From positions 28,319,501-28,383,500 of the forward strand of contig JAPTOF010000003.1 in the NCBI GenBank assembly GCA_028554755.1: DNA of 64,000 nt, read 5' to 3'. This document shows positions 48,601 through 59,502 of the stretch, in pieces. The notes beneath the pieces were generated by a model, which saw nothing but the letters and a program-made list of their open reading frames with translations, was not told where the DNA came from and ran no database searches. Made by a program: the position numbers and the translations under genes. This stretch comes from Cordia subcordata (lineage: Eukaryota > Streptophyta > Magnoliopsida > Boraginales > Cordiaceae). Numbering within the stretch: position 1 is the first letter of the stretch; each line of letters opens with the position of its first letter.

Positions 48601-50548
48601 CAGTAATCCAAAATTGTATATATTAATATTGAAAGTCATAATAGATCCATATTGTAGTTAGCTACCTCTAACTTCAGAGTCTTCACCAACTTAACATATC
48701 AACACGGTGATCATAAAGAACAGTTCACGCAAAAATATGCAAAGATTTGTCCTATGGGGTAGCTTCAAGGGAAAATTATATCTGGAGTTAAGGAAAATAA
48801 TATTCTTTCAAGTAGGGTGTCATCTAATTGCAAACAATAACTATCATAATATTGACTATTAGCTAATAAATTCCGGACAAGAGTTCCAATCAAGATCAGA
48901 AAATTCAACAAATATATATGTCATCAGTTACGTAAGTACTATATCTCCATATGTATTAAACAATTTTGATAGGAAAACTAAAACAGGTAATCCTGGAAAA
49001 TAACTAATGCAAGCAAATATAATTAAAGATTTCAATCTGGGGGTGGGGGTAAAAATAAAGAATAAATCTAAAAGATTTGAATTGAATAACGTACCATTAA
49101 TGATGAAACACAGGAATATGTAATCTAGTAACAGTATAATGACTTAGCAAAGAAGAGAATTCTCAGTCTATATGCAACGAACGGTAGCAATAGTATTATA
49201 ATAATATAGACCTTTCGACCCTAATCGTAAGGGATTTAACTGGGCAATAGAGTCCTAATTGTATACAAACTTTCAACGTAACGATTTGTCTATTTTCTGC
49301 GAGGTAAATTTGTCTGAGTTAATGAGTGGGAGATTTATTTTGGATTTTATTGTGTACTGATTTTGATAGGTTTTATTTTTACAAGATTTTCAATATTCAA
49401 ATAATTAATATTTGTTTTGACTTTAGATGTGTTTTATTTTATTTTTTGTGAACTTTTTTTTTTTTTTTGGAATTTTTGGTGTTTCTAGGGCTCAGGCTCA
49501 ACTCGAGTCTTCTTTTAGCAAGTGCTTTTGCCCCCTTCTTTCAGTCGGCGAAGCCCTAGAGCTATTTGAATAGAAATAAATATATACACACACTAGTTTA
49601 ACACCCGTGCCATGTACGGGTTGCAAAATATATAATTTTTTTTTTTGTAAACAGAGTATTTTATATTACTAAATGTTGGAATCAAATTATATTTTAAGAA
49701 TTCAATAAAATGTGGATTCGTATAGAAATTAAGACTTTAAGAATACCAATATTTACAATAATAGCATATTGTATTAAGTAAAATATACAATACAGAAGTA
49801 AAGAGAGAATATCTAGTAATAAGAATAACAAACCACATGAAAAATTCAATAAAAAAATTGAATAGGAAAAAAAACTAATTTTACATAGATAATTATGATC
49901 ATTATATTAGTTTTATTATCTTTATTTTGTATCTTTTAAAAGCAAACCTAGAAATCAATCATATATATAGCAAGTGCATGAAATAAACTGATTTTTACAC
50001 AAAAAATTGATTAAAAGGGATACAGTCATGAAACTGCCCAATAGTTTTACGGATAAGAACACATATCAAAAACACAAATAAATTATAAAAGATAAAACTA
50101 AACGAAATATTAAGATGAGTTGAGTACATGGATATGAAGCTATCTAGGAATCAAGGAATACCAACTATCAATTTTGCAGTAAAAATTGTTTTGGAAGAAA
50201 GGATATATACAATTTTAGAAGAAGACAGTTAACTGAAAGAGACAAAATAAAATGCAAAGGCTAAAAAAATCTATAGTATGTAATGGCGTATGTAAGTGAA
50301 TGTTTTACATAAAAAAATCACAATATATAATATAGGATTTGAATATAAAAAATGTATGAACAAAAAAAAGAAATTTGTTGATATTAACCAAAATTCAATT
50401 TACCATAAATAGCACTATTTTTTATAGTAAAGGAAATCAATTAAAATAGGTCAAGATTTGATAAGAACCAAAGTGAGTTACCATAGATATATACAATCAA
50501 TGCAGATTGTTTGTCATGATTTTCAGTTTTTAATATGTAAACATTAAA

Positions 50549-51006
50549 ATAAATTCGTAAATCAATATAAATCTCACTAAATAAGACAATTTTGAATAAA
50601 TTTTAATATAAATCTTGATGGTTGGATAAGGCGCAATTGGGGTTTTGATATTTGAATAGTGATTGCGACTTGAAAAAAGGTATACATAGTTATATTTATG
50701 CGACACTTGTCATTATATTTGTGCAATACTTGTTAGTATTATATTGAATTGGATTCTTCTATATAATATAGTATAGATTAAAATAAATTAGTAAATCAAT
50801 ATAAATCTCACTAAATAAAACAATTTTGAATAAATTTTAACGTAAATCTTGACGGTTGAATGAGGTGTAATTGGGGTTTCGATACTTGAATAGCCAAGGA
50901 TTGGGACTTGAAAATAAGAGTACATAACAATGGGTTATATTTGTACGACACTTATTATTATATTTGTGTGACACTTGTCAGTATTATATTGAATTGGATT
51001 CTTATA

Positions 51007-51010
<4 letters not shown>
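50549..51010. repeat. 231-bp tandem duplication
   Basis: Copy 1 (50549-50779) and copy 2 (50780-51010) share long blocks such as 'aaatcaatataaatctcact' and end alike with 'tattgaattggattctt'. They are roughly 85-90% alike by eye. Confidence 0.8.

Positions 51011-51064
<54 letters not shown>
51007..51064. repeat. Long (TA)n microsatellite
   Basis: About 29 uninterrupted AT units directly after the 231-bp duplication. Confidence 0.95.
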
Positions 51065-51066
<2 letters not shown>

Positions 51067-51354
51067 TTCAATGTGACGTCACTCAACTCTACTATTCCCA
51101 TTTTATTTCTTTTTTCTTTATACAAGGAGAAATATAGTGAAGTCCAATGGAAAGTTGTCACCCCAAACTCTAAACCTTAACTCCTAAAGTATTTTAAATT
51201 TGGGCAATATTTTTGGAGGAAAATTTATTAGCCACGTCATCAAATAGTGGTTAGATCCAGTTTGGGTCCCTTCTTTATGTCCTGTAAGCTGCTAGCAAGA
51301 TCAAAAAGAGGATCATAAAAAGCAAGAAAAAATAGACGAGACGTTAAAAAGAAG

Positions 51355-51680
51355 GATATTGATTTTAGTGGCACGCTTGTTTTCCACCTCAATGCAAATG
51401 AGTTGAGAATATTCATCACCCGCGACTCCATCAACTTTGAGAACTCTCAATATGTAGAGAACTTTAGAGATCATTCTTTGGTCAAAGATCTCTTCTGCAT
51501 TTAACGCATCATCTTCTAACCAAGAAATTTCAAGAGGCGGTCTCCATGCAGAGTCAGCCCCTAACCGTGAGGACTTCACGACCCCTAACCTAAACGTGTT
51601 TCCAGCAGCAGTTTCTTCATTACAAGTGGATCAACTTGAACTCATTAGTGGCTGGAAAGGAAATACATCTGCTCTGTTTA
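51355..51680 (-). pseudogene. F-box/FBA gene fragment B'
   Basis: Only the middle of a subtype B gene remains: minus-strand 'GADSAWRPPLEISWLEDDAL', then 'MISKVLYILRVLKVDG' and 'ENKRATKINI'. Weaker match continues upstream to about 51680. The F-box and the C-terminal part are gone. Its outer flank (51850-52880) matches that of B1 (38655-40750), so it is the remains of a third B unit. Confidence 0.75.
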
Positions 51681-52035
51681 TTATAGTCTTATTTTAAGAT
51701 ACTTATTTTATTAAAATAAAAATATATCCTATAATATTATTAAAATAAGGGCATATCTTATAATATTTAAAAAAATTTATCATGCATTCAAAGAAAATTC
51801 AAACCAAAATCATACATTTTATCTTATAAGAAATAAGCAATTCATCTTATCTTATCATGCCCCAAATTCGTTAAGATCGAAGGCAAGGTCGATATGTAAT
51901 ATATAACCGGCGTAATTAATCACGAACACAGAATAATTAACTAACAACTCCAATTAAGCTCTCTATTTTGACTTCTTAATTAAAATAGAGAGAGAATTTA
52001 CTCTTTGTTCCCTCCAACAAGTTATATATGATAAA

Positions 52036-52128
52036 GATCACGGTAGATTAAGTTGAGACTCTCCCCGAAAATATTATTCAGAATTCAAATCCCTTTTGAG
52101 TTAGAGGTAGAGACATTTTAAAAAAATA
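52036..52128 (+). mobile_element. Possible SINE with trinucleotide tail
   Basis: 'ggtagattaagttgagactc' resembles the A-box region of the SINEs at 55.3 and 58.6 kb, and 'cagaattcaaatccc' a B box. The 3' side is A-rich and passes into an (ATG)n tract. No clear target-site duplication. Confidence 0.35.
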
Positions 52129-55100
52129 ATAATGATGATGATGATGATGATAATAATAATAATAATGATGATGATGATAAGAAAAAGAAGTTTCTCATGT
52201 CACTTTCCTCTCCCTGTCACGGTTAGCCGTTTAATTAATTTCATTATAGGCCAGTCATTTTCTTTTAGTTATTGTTTTTATATATTTTATAATATAGATT
52301 TCATGTTTCGGTTTTTTAAATGACACAAAATCACAAATATTTGCATTTTCAATCTGGTTCGGATTAATTTCAATTTTGATTTTTATGGACTAAGTTTTCA
52401 ACAAGTTGAACAGAATTACAGAACTAGGTTTTCAATAGAATTAACAACAAAAACCCACTTTATTCCGAATGGATTGTCTGTCCATGCATCTGATTAATCG
52501 TCATATCTTGCGTCTGGATAAGCAGGACTAGCAGCTCAAACTATTCTATGCATGATTGCGGATATGTCTATACGGGTGTTGAAAAGCTGGTAATTTTGAA
52601 TGAGATAGTGAGATATATTTAATTTGGATATACTTAATAAAATGTCAATCTCTCTAATTTCCACACGTCTCTCTATGTGTGTGTGGAATCTGGTGGTGCA
52701 ACATGTGCCTCATTAATATGTAGCATGACCGCAATTGCTGGAGGTAATTAAATGCATCATAAATGACTATATGTGTATTTTTCATATGATCAAGAATGAT
52801 TAGCACGTTCAGATGAGCACAAATTGCTTAATTATATATAAGCATGTTTAAATTAGCAAAACCAAACGGGCCCCAAATGACAAGTAAGATATCCATGATC
52901 TTTATGCCTGAGTAAATATCGTTATTCGATCTCAATTATATTACTCAAGGGAAGGTATCTCCAGGCTTAAAATAAAATTGAAATCTGTAGCAACATAGAC
53001 ACCATGTAGCAGTACAGCTGCATATGCCAATGGAGGTCTCTTGAGATGGTGAGCTCAAGTACTGCTTTTAACGTCCGCATGCTAGACCAGACTGATCACT
53101 TTAGGCTTCACTCTTTGATGTTCTATAGTGATAATTATGTGGTCCAAAATGCTGGCCTGGCGTGAATATCTCTTTGCTAAACTGGAGGATCTCATTGCCC
53201 TTTTTCTTGGCAATTGCATGTCTCCCGCGCCTATTTCGTAAACTACTCAAACAATATTCAATCACAAACGTTTTTGACGCTGATCGTTTCAATGGATTAG
53301 AATCTTTTTATATCAACACTTATATTGATTTGAAGAAATTTTTAACCTAAATATTATATCATCTCAACCATTAATGACAATCAATTTTTTTTTAAAAAAA
53401 ATAGTAATACTGTTTGTCTCTCCCATTACTTACTCTCTTTAAAATTTAAATTTCATGCACATGAATAGTTAAGATTTTTTCTCTCATATCAGTAAGAGAA
53501 AACTAATGATATAAAAGAATTTTAATCTTGTTTAAATATGTCTTCCGGTGGCTTGGTAAGGCTCACTGGAATATCAACCAAACGCACCTCACTAACTCTG
53601 AATGCATTCTGACCAAAAGAAACAAAACAGTAGGTTCTGTATCTAAAATATATTTACCAAATATGTATGATTGAGAAAGGTGAATGCTTTCTCTGCGCAA
53701 AACAATTATTAAGCAAAAGACGAAAACTCGGGGGAAGCTGAAATCAAATTTCTCTATTTGACTAGCCAATATTCTTGGGAACCACTAACGTCATTTTTGG
53801 TCTAAAATTTTCGAGTCGAGAACAGTGCTTAGTTTATAAATCACTTATCATTTTCTTCCTTTAATAAACATGGACGTTACATTGGTACAATTGCATGTAA
53901 TGTAATGCAACATGACGGCATCTTATATTCCGGCAGCCACGCATTGCTGGTCAATATTGCCTCAAAGTCAGACACTTTTTATTGTGGGTGCGACGTGATA
54001 TTTTTTATGCAAGTCAATTAATACTCACGACACTGAACAACAATCGGTTTGTGGGAATTGATCTGAATATATATGTGTGTATATATATTTGTGTGTGTAT
54101 ATATAATAATGTGGTTTTGAAACCATATGTGCTAATTGAAAGTACTAAAGAAGCTTCATACATAATTTCCTGGAAGTGTGTTTTGCAGAGAACAATAATG
54201 CGAGATAAAAACACACAAATATTTGTCAGCGTTAGCATACATGTGATGCCTTGATTGTAATGTGGACTGCATTACAATTGTCTTTTTCACATGAATGTAT
54301 TGGCAGTTTGAAGGAACGAAGCTACCAATCAACAATATTTAATGACTTACCTACTATATGGATGGGGTTTGGTCCTTCATTAACTATCCCCAACCAAATA
54401 AATAACCTGACCACGTGAGAGGACCACTATCAACTATCTATTGACAATGACTACTATCAAGGCGCAGCGACAAGGGAATAGCATAACAAATATCAATGCA
54501 TTATCACCCTTAAGAGTCGAGTAGAAATGGTAGAATAGTTGTATAACTTTTTTGTTGTGACCAAAATAATCAAAGAAGTGAATTTAAACTCTTTTTTTTT
54601 AATTTATTATAGATGTATCTCATTTTTTTGCTATCAAGATTTTGTATATGTTAAAGCATGTTTCCAAGTGAAAAAGAAATGAGAGAAGTGCTTTGCTATT
54701 TCTATTGTCTTTGTTCTGGGGAGATGAAATCAAGCTTCGTGATCTTCGATAAGATGAAAAACTTGGTATGCATATATAAATATGGAAAATTTATGACACT
54801 AGATCTTATTCATAAAGGATGGTAAGCGACGAGAAATAGTACCGACAGGTAGTCTGAGGAGCACCATGGAGAATTTATTACACGAGATCTTTCGAAGTAC
54901 AAGGATTGAAAGGGAATTAAGAGGGTGTTTGGCAAAGTTTATTTGTAAGTTTTCAAAATAAGAAGTTATTCGTACTGGTTTTTATTAATACGATCAGGAA
55001 CGAAGTTGAGACTTTAATTTTTTACTTAATCTCATTGTCTCTTATTTATTGCAAAAGTGAAATTTAGATCATCAAACATCACAAAATCCGGCCATCCACG

Positions 55101-55255
55101 AGGAGGCTAATTGCTCAATCCTCTGATTGATATTCTACAAAGATTTTTCTCGGGGTGTGACATTTACTAGTCTAGTGTACAGGATATTTCATGTGAGATT
55201 CATAGTATCAACTTGCCCACAGAAAAAAAGAAAATAAAAAGATCATGGAAATTAG

Positions 55256-55396
55256 TAGGCAGCATCGCTATTTTTTTAATTTTTAAATTTTTAAATTTTT
55301 TAACCTTATTCCCATGAGATTAAATCCATGACCCCATACGAAATAATCTCAACCACTTGAACTACCCCTCAATTCCTTAATAGGCAGCATCACTAT
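55256..55396 (-). mobile_element. SINE with target-site duplication (minus strand)
   Basis: The body is 55272-55380. On the minus strand 'GGGGTAGTTCAAGTGGTTGA' holds an A box, 'TGGATTTAATCTC' a B box, and an A/T-rich tail follows. It is flanked by a 16-bp direct repeat with one mismatch: taggcagcatcgctat (55256-55271) and taggcagcatcactat (55381-55396). Same family as 58.6 kb. Confidence 0.75.
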
Positions 55397-56479
55397 GAGA
55401 AAGAGCAATTTCAAGACAACTTGTCCAACATAACTCGTGTTATTCATGAATTTATAACCTTTTAATCAATCATAAGAACTATATTTAATACGTTGAACCT
55501 GCTACATTTCGATATTATTCGATGATTCTAATTGGTAAATTGTATACACTAAAGCGACATTCTTTTGCGGTCCTAGAAATTTGTTTAGATTTCAGCTAAC
55601 GGACTACAGTCATAAAACCTTGCAAAAACAAAGCACCTTAAGTTGCCAAGTTATACTTATTCAAGCATTATTTTTATTATTATTCTTTTTCCCTCTTTAT
55701 ATATGACTGAAAGAAAAATAAATAGTTTTTCTCCAGCTTGCAAACAACCCTTAAAACATGAAAAAAAGAAACCTCCTTCACATTGTACGATTCCGCGTAC
55801 TCATTAATTACCTAATTTCTCGTATAGAAGATAAAATCATATTATATAGTGAATGATTTTATTATATAAGAAAGAACGGCTAAAAGAAAAACTATATATC
55901 AGAGTAGTAGTATACAGAACATGAAATTCCTTATTTGCCTTCCTCAACTTGGGGGATTTTAAATAGAAAATAGTATATAGAGTACGTAGGTAGTAGCCCC
56001 GTTGCCGGTTCAAGGGGGATGGAATTCTTTATGACATCCTACGGCCTTAGCATTAATTATTTATTCTAGTACTTTACTTCGTTTTGCTTATTTTAAAATG
56101 CCCCATGATCTTATATAATCAACTCTTAATTTATTGCGTTTGGTTGGCATCTTTTACTTTTCAATGCTGATGTGTCTAGTGAATCATGACAAGTTAACTT
56201 GTCGCAATTTCAAGTGCAAGAAAGTTTGCAATAACAATCATAAGAAGTTCCCATAAATGTATTAGGCATATAAATGGAAACAAGTTACAGATATGGTTAG
56301 TCCTGTCCAGGAACAAGTAACAAACCATGGAGAAAGGATTTCTTTCCATAGTTTGCTTTACAATTACGAAGGTCCAACAGCTTTTACATAGATTCAAAGG
56401 TTGATGAAAGATTGGAAGCTCTTGATCGAGGTCTTGCAGCCAAATTAAAGGCCGGTTGGTGGAAGAGAGAGTGGTAGAG

Positions 56480-58272
56480 ATGCCGACGGCGTGGTTCTCC
56501 TTAAAGAGGTCACTGAACTGCAAATCAGAGCCTGCAGATATTCATGATCCTAAAGATGGTAAAAAGCTCAGCAGCATAGTGACAAAGAGAATAGGCAGGT
56601 CTGGTTGTTCGAGGTCTATTGCGAATCTAAAAGATGTTGTTATTCATGGGAGCAAGAGACATATGCAGAAGCCATCGATTTGCAGTCCGAGGTCTATTGG
56701 GAGCAGTGAGCTCCTGAATACAATAACCCATGAAGTAATCATCAGCGATTCGACTTGTGAACTGAAGATAACTAATTATGCTGCACCAGATGGTAATGGT
56801 GGCGGTGGTGGTAATGAAAGAGTTTCAACCTTTGTGGGTACGATCAAACCGGGCACTCCTGGCCCCGGAGGCCATCATCCTATGGTGTCCCCCCGCAGGG
56901 CCAGAGGTTTGGCTAGCCCTGTAAGAAGGACATCGAGTACTCTGTCTGGGAGACGAGGCTCTGGCTTTGGTGCTGTTGTCTCAAGGACGGCTAGGTCCTC
57001 TTTCGAAGCAGATTGTAATGGTTTTTCAGCTTTCACTTGCCATAAGTGTGGTGAGCAATTCACAAAGTTGGAAGCTTTTGAGCTGCATCACCTCTCCAGA
57101 CATGCCGGTAAGGAGAAGAAAAAAAACGTGGTGGTACTAGTTTATTCATACACTAATAATTATGCTTTTTCGCATTAGTCTTTTACTAATCCTTCCCATA
57201 AAAACCAAAAAGTTTTCAAGCCCAACACAAGTCTTTGTTCGTAATTCTCTCATTAATCTTGTGATCCTTGTTTTGTGAAAATCTGTCCTCAATTTTCCTT
57301 ATCTTTATCAATCAAAAGGTTGTAAATATCGGCTTATTGCCTCGATGAGATACCTTCATATGTACTATCATCGGAATTATTTGCTAGATAGAGTTTGTCA
57401 GCATTGGTTGTTTATTCAAATACTGGTGCTTGGAAATTCAAACTTCTTATTTATATTGATGCCGGGGGTAGTTAACGAGGCCTAATATTTTTTTTTTTTT
57501 CTAATCTTGCTTTATGCTTTGAATTTGGAAATATTACTTTGTGATTCAATTTATAAAAGGTGGTCAATAAGATCAAAGTTTTCTCAGTAATGTCTCTTCT
57601 AAAAGGCATATAAGTATTCTTCTATCTTCCTCCGCAGTCACCGAACTTGTTGAAGGAGACTCTTCCAGGAGAATCGTTGAAATAATCTGCCGGACGAACT
57701 CTTCAAAACCTGACAACAATGGTACTGGAGGAATTGAGAGGATCTTGAAGGTCCACAACATGCAAAAAACACTAGCACAATTTGAGGAGTACAGAGAAAT
57801 TGTAAAGATCAAAGCAAACAAATTGCCAAAGAGACATCCGCGTTGCCTAGCAGATGGGAACGAATTGTTAAGGTTCTTCGGCGTCAGTGTTGAGTGTTCT
57901 CTTGGGATGAATGGCTTTTCCAGGCTATGCACATCTGACCGATGCAATACTTGCCGAATCTTAAGACTTGGCTTCTCAACCAAAAGGGAATTCTCAGGTG
58001 GTGTTGGTGTATTCACAGCTTCAACAAGTAGCAGAGCATTGGAGTCTATTGAATTAAAGGGGAAGAATCCTTCTCTTAGAAAGGCTTTGATAGTGTGCAG
58101 AGTTATTGCAGGCAGAGTTCACAGGCCATTGGAGAATGTCCAAGAATTTGCTGGTCAATCTGGATTTGATTCATTGGCTGGAAAAGTTGGCCTCCACTCC
58201 AACATTGAAGAACTATATTTACTCAACCCCAAAGCTCTCCTCCCATGCTTTGTGGTAATATGCAAATTGTAA
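56480..58272 (+). CDS. C2H2 zinc-finger protein with ADP-ribosyltransferase-like C-terminal domain
   Basis: Two exons, 56480-57107 and 57638-58272 (donor 'g|gtaagg', acceptor 'cgcag|tc'), giving 420 aa. The N-terminus 'MPTAWFSLKRSLNCKSEP' and 'SIANLKDVVIHGSKRH' is typical of a plant family that includes, from memory, At1g75710 and At4g27240. A Gly/Arg-rich linker precedes one C2H2 finger (Cys187, Cys190, His203, His208). From about residue 210 a domain follows with 'HNMQKTLAQFEEYRE', 'HPRCLADGNELLRFFG', 'GVGVFTASTSSRALESI', 'KALIVCRVIAGRVHRP' and 'EELYLLNPKALLPCFVVI'. Block order resembles the PARP-like fold. Relatives I recall read RFHGT where this has RFFGV, so the usual histidine is Phe290. 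The frame extends eight codons upstream without ATG, so 56480 is the start. Function is unknown; nuclear location is inferred. Confidence 0.85.
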
Positions 58273-58564
58273 AAAGCAACTCTGAGTATATTCCATTCAT
58301 TATTTAGGTAGGATTTTTGGAGACAATTTTATTTTTTTTAAATGATTTCCTCTAGAATTTTGTTTAGGCTAAGCTTTTTGTCAGTTGATTCAAATTTGCC
58401 TTGTGGTTCAATTTAGAACTGTGTTGAAGGAATATATGAATCTGCATTCTGCCTGGGAAGCCTCTTGTGGTTGTTTCTCTCTGCAATTCTATTAGTTGCT
58501 ACTGTTAGAACTCCTATCCAAGTTGCAACAAGTTAGTATGATAAACAAGAAAACAGCTCAATAT

Positions 58565-58708
58565 AAGAATGAATAACCACATCAATTAAGGGTTAGGGGT
58601 AGCTTAAGTGGTTGAGACTATCTTCTTCATGTGTGAGGTCCTGAATTTAAATTCCGTAAGGACGGAAGTTGGGTTAAAAAAAATATTTAAAAAAAAAAAG
58701 AATGAATA
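58565..58708 (+). mobile_element. SINE with perfect 11-bp target-site duplication
   Basis: The body is 58576-58697. An A box sits in 'ggggtagcttaagtggttga' and a degenerate B box in 'ctgaatttaaattcc'; the tail is A-rich. The flanks are identical: AAGAATGAATA at 58565-58575 and 58698-58708. Same family as 55.3 kb. Confidence 0.8.
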
Positions 58709-59502
58709 GCTATGTCAGATTCATACTACCTAGTGAGACAAAGTATAGTTTAATTGATTGGTTAATGTCAAAGGCCATTAATTTAATACTTGGGAATCTA
58801 AAGCAGCATGAAATGACAAAGTGTACATTTTGTATCAAGCCCAAATGATTTTTAACTTATTCGGTTGAATTAATTCAATGATTTAATTTGGGGAAAAAAT
58901 TGTTCGTATATTTCAAATTGATGAATTTTCTTATAGTCACAATAATCAACCACAAGCCAAACCACTAGTCTTTCATCATTTTCTTTTTGGTTCCTAAGAT
59001 ATTTTGTTTTACATAATTACAACTATCTAATATAAAAAATGGTGAAATTTTTTGTTGAGATCTCAAAAACGCGCAAAATTTTGAAATATCAATCTCAGAT
59101 TATGTTTCCATTCACGATATATTTAGAACATAATGTTATTTACACAATATTAGTATTTTGTGCAACAACTGCATGAGTGGCTACAAATGGTAATGTGAGA
59201 TTTCTGATATAAATTCTGAAATTCCAATTAAATAATTGTAAACGTAACGGTAAGACATGCTCCATTATAGAAGGTAAAATATTTATAGCAGATCTGTGTA
59301 TGGACTTGCAACCATTATTCTCGAACACTAATTAAGCTGCTACAAATTTCAGCAATTTGATCGATAGACGATCAGGGTAATCATTATTCTTTTATATTTT
59401 AAAAATTAGAATTGTTGCATACACAGTAACGATTGTGATTGTCCAAAACTAAAAATATCTCTTGATCATTAGCATCAATAAGAATTTATCTAAAGAAAAT
59501 TC

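Larger units (their letters stand above)
47410..51330. other. Array spacer with SINE-like copy, flank module and tandem duplication
   Basis: 47410-47500 is the B 5' flank. 48515-48600 is a tRNA-like SINE fragment (minus). 48760-49290 is an orphan 5' flank module with no F-box beside it. 49597-49615 carries an ACCCGT...ACGGGT hairpin, and 50549-51010 is a 231-bp duplication followed by a long (TA)n at 51007-51064. No gene. Confidence 0.6.
51690..56450. other. Intergenic: end of the array and SINEs
   Basis: 51850-52880 repeats the outer flank of B1. A possible SINE (52036-52128) runs into an (ATG)n/(AAT)n tract (52123-52172). A clear SINE lies on the minus strand at 55272-55380. A single MITE-like terminus ('gagggtgtttggcaaag') is at about 54926. 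No gene is recognised. Confidence 0.55.

Noticed and set aside
50908..51180. 90-codon frame rich in Tyr-Ile repeats
   Set aside because: It is a translation of the (TA)n microsatellite and its flanks.
54926..54990. Second copy of the MITE found in F-box copy A2
   Set aside because: Only one terminus ('gagggtgtttggcaaag') is present; no inverted partner was found nearby.
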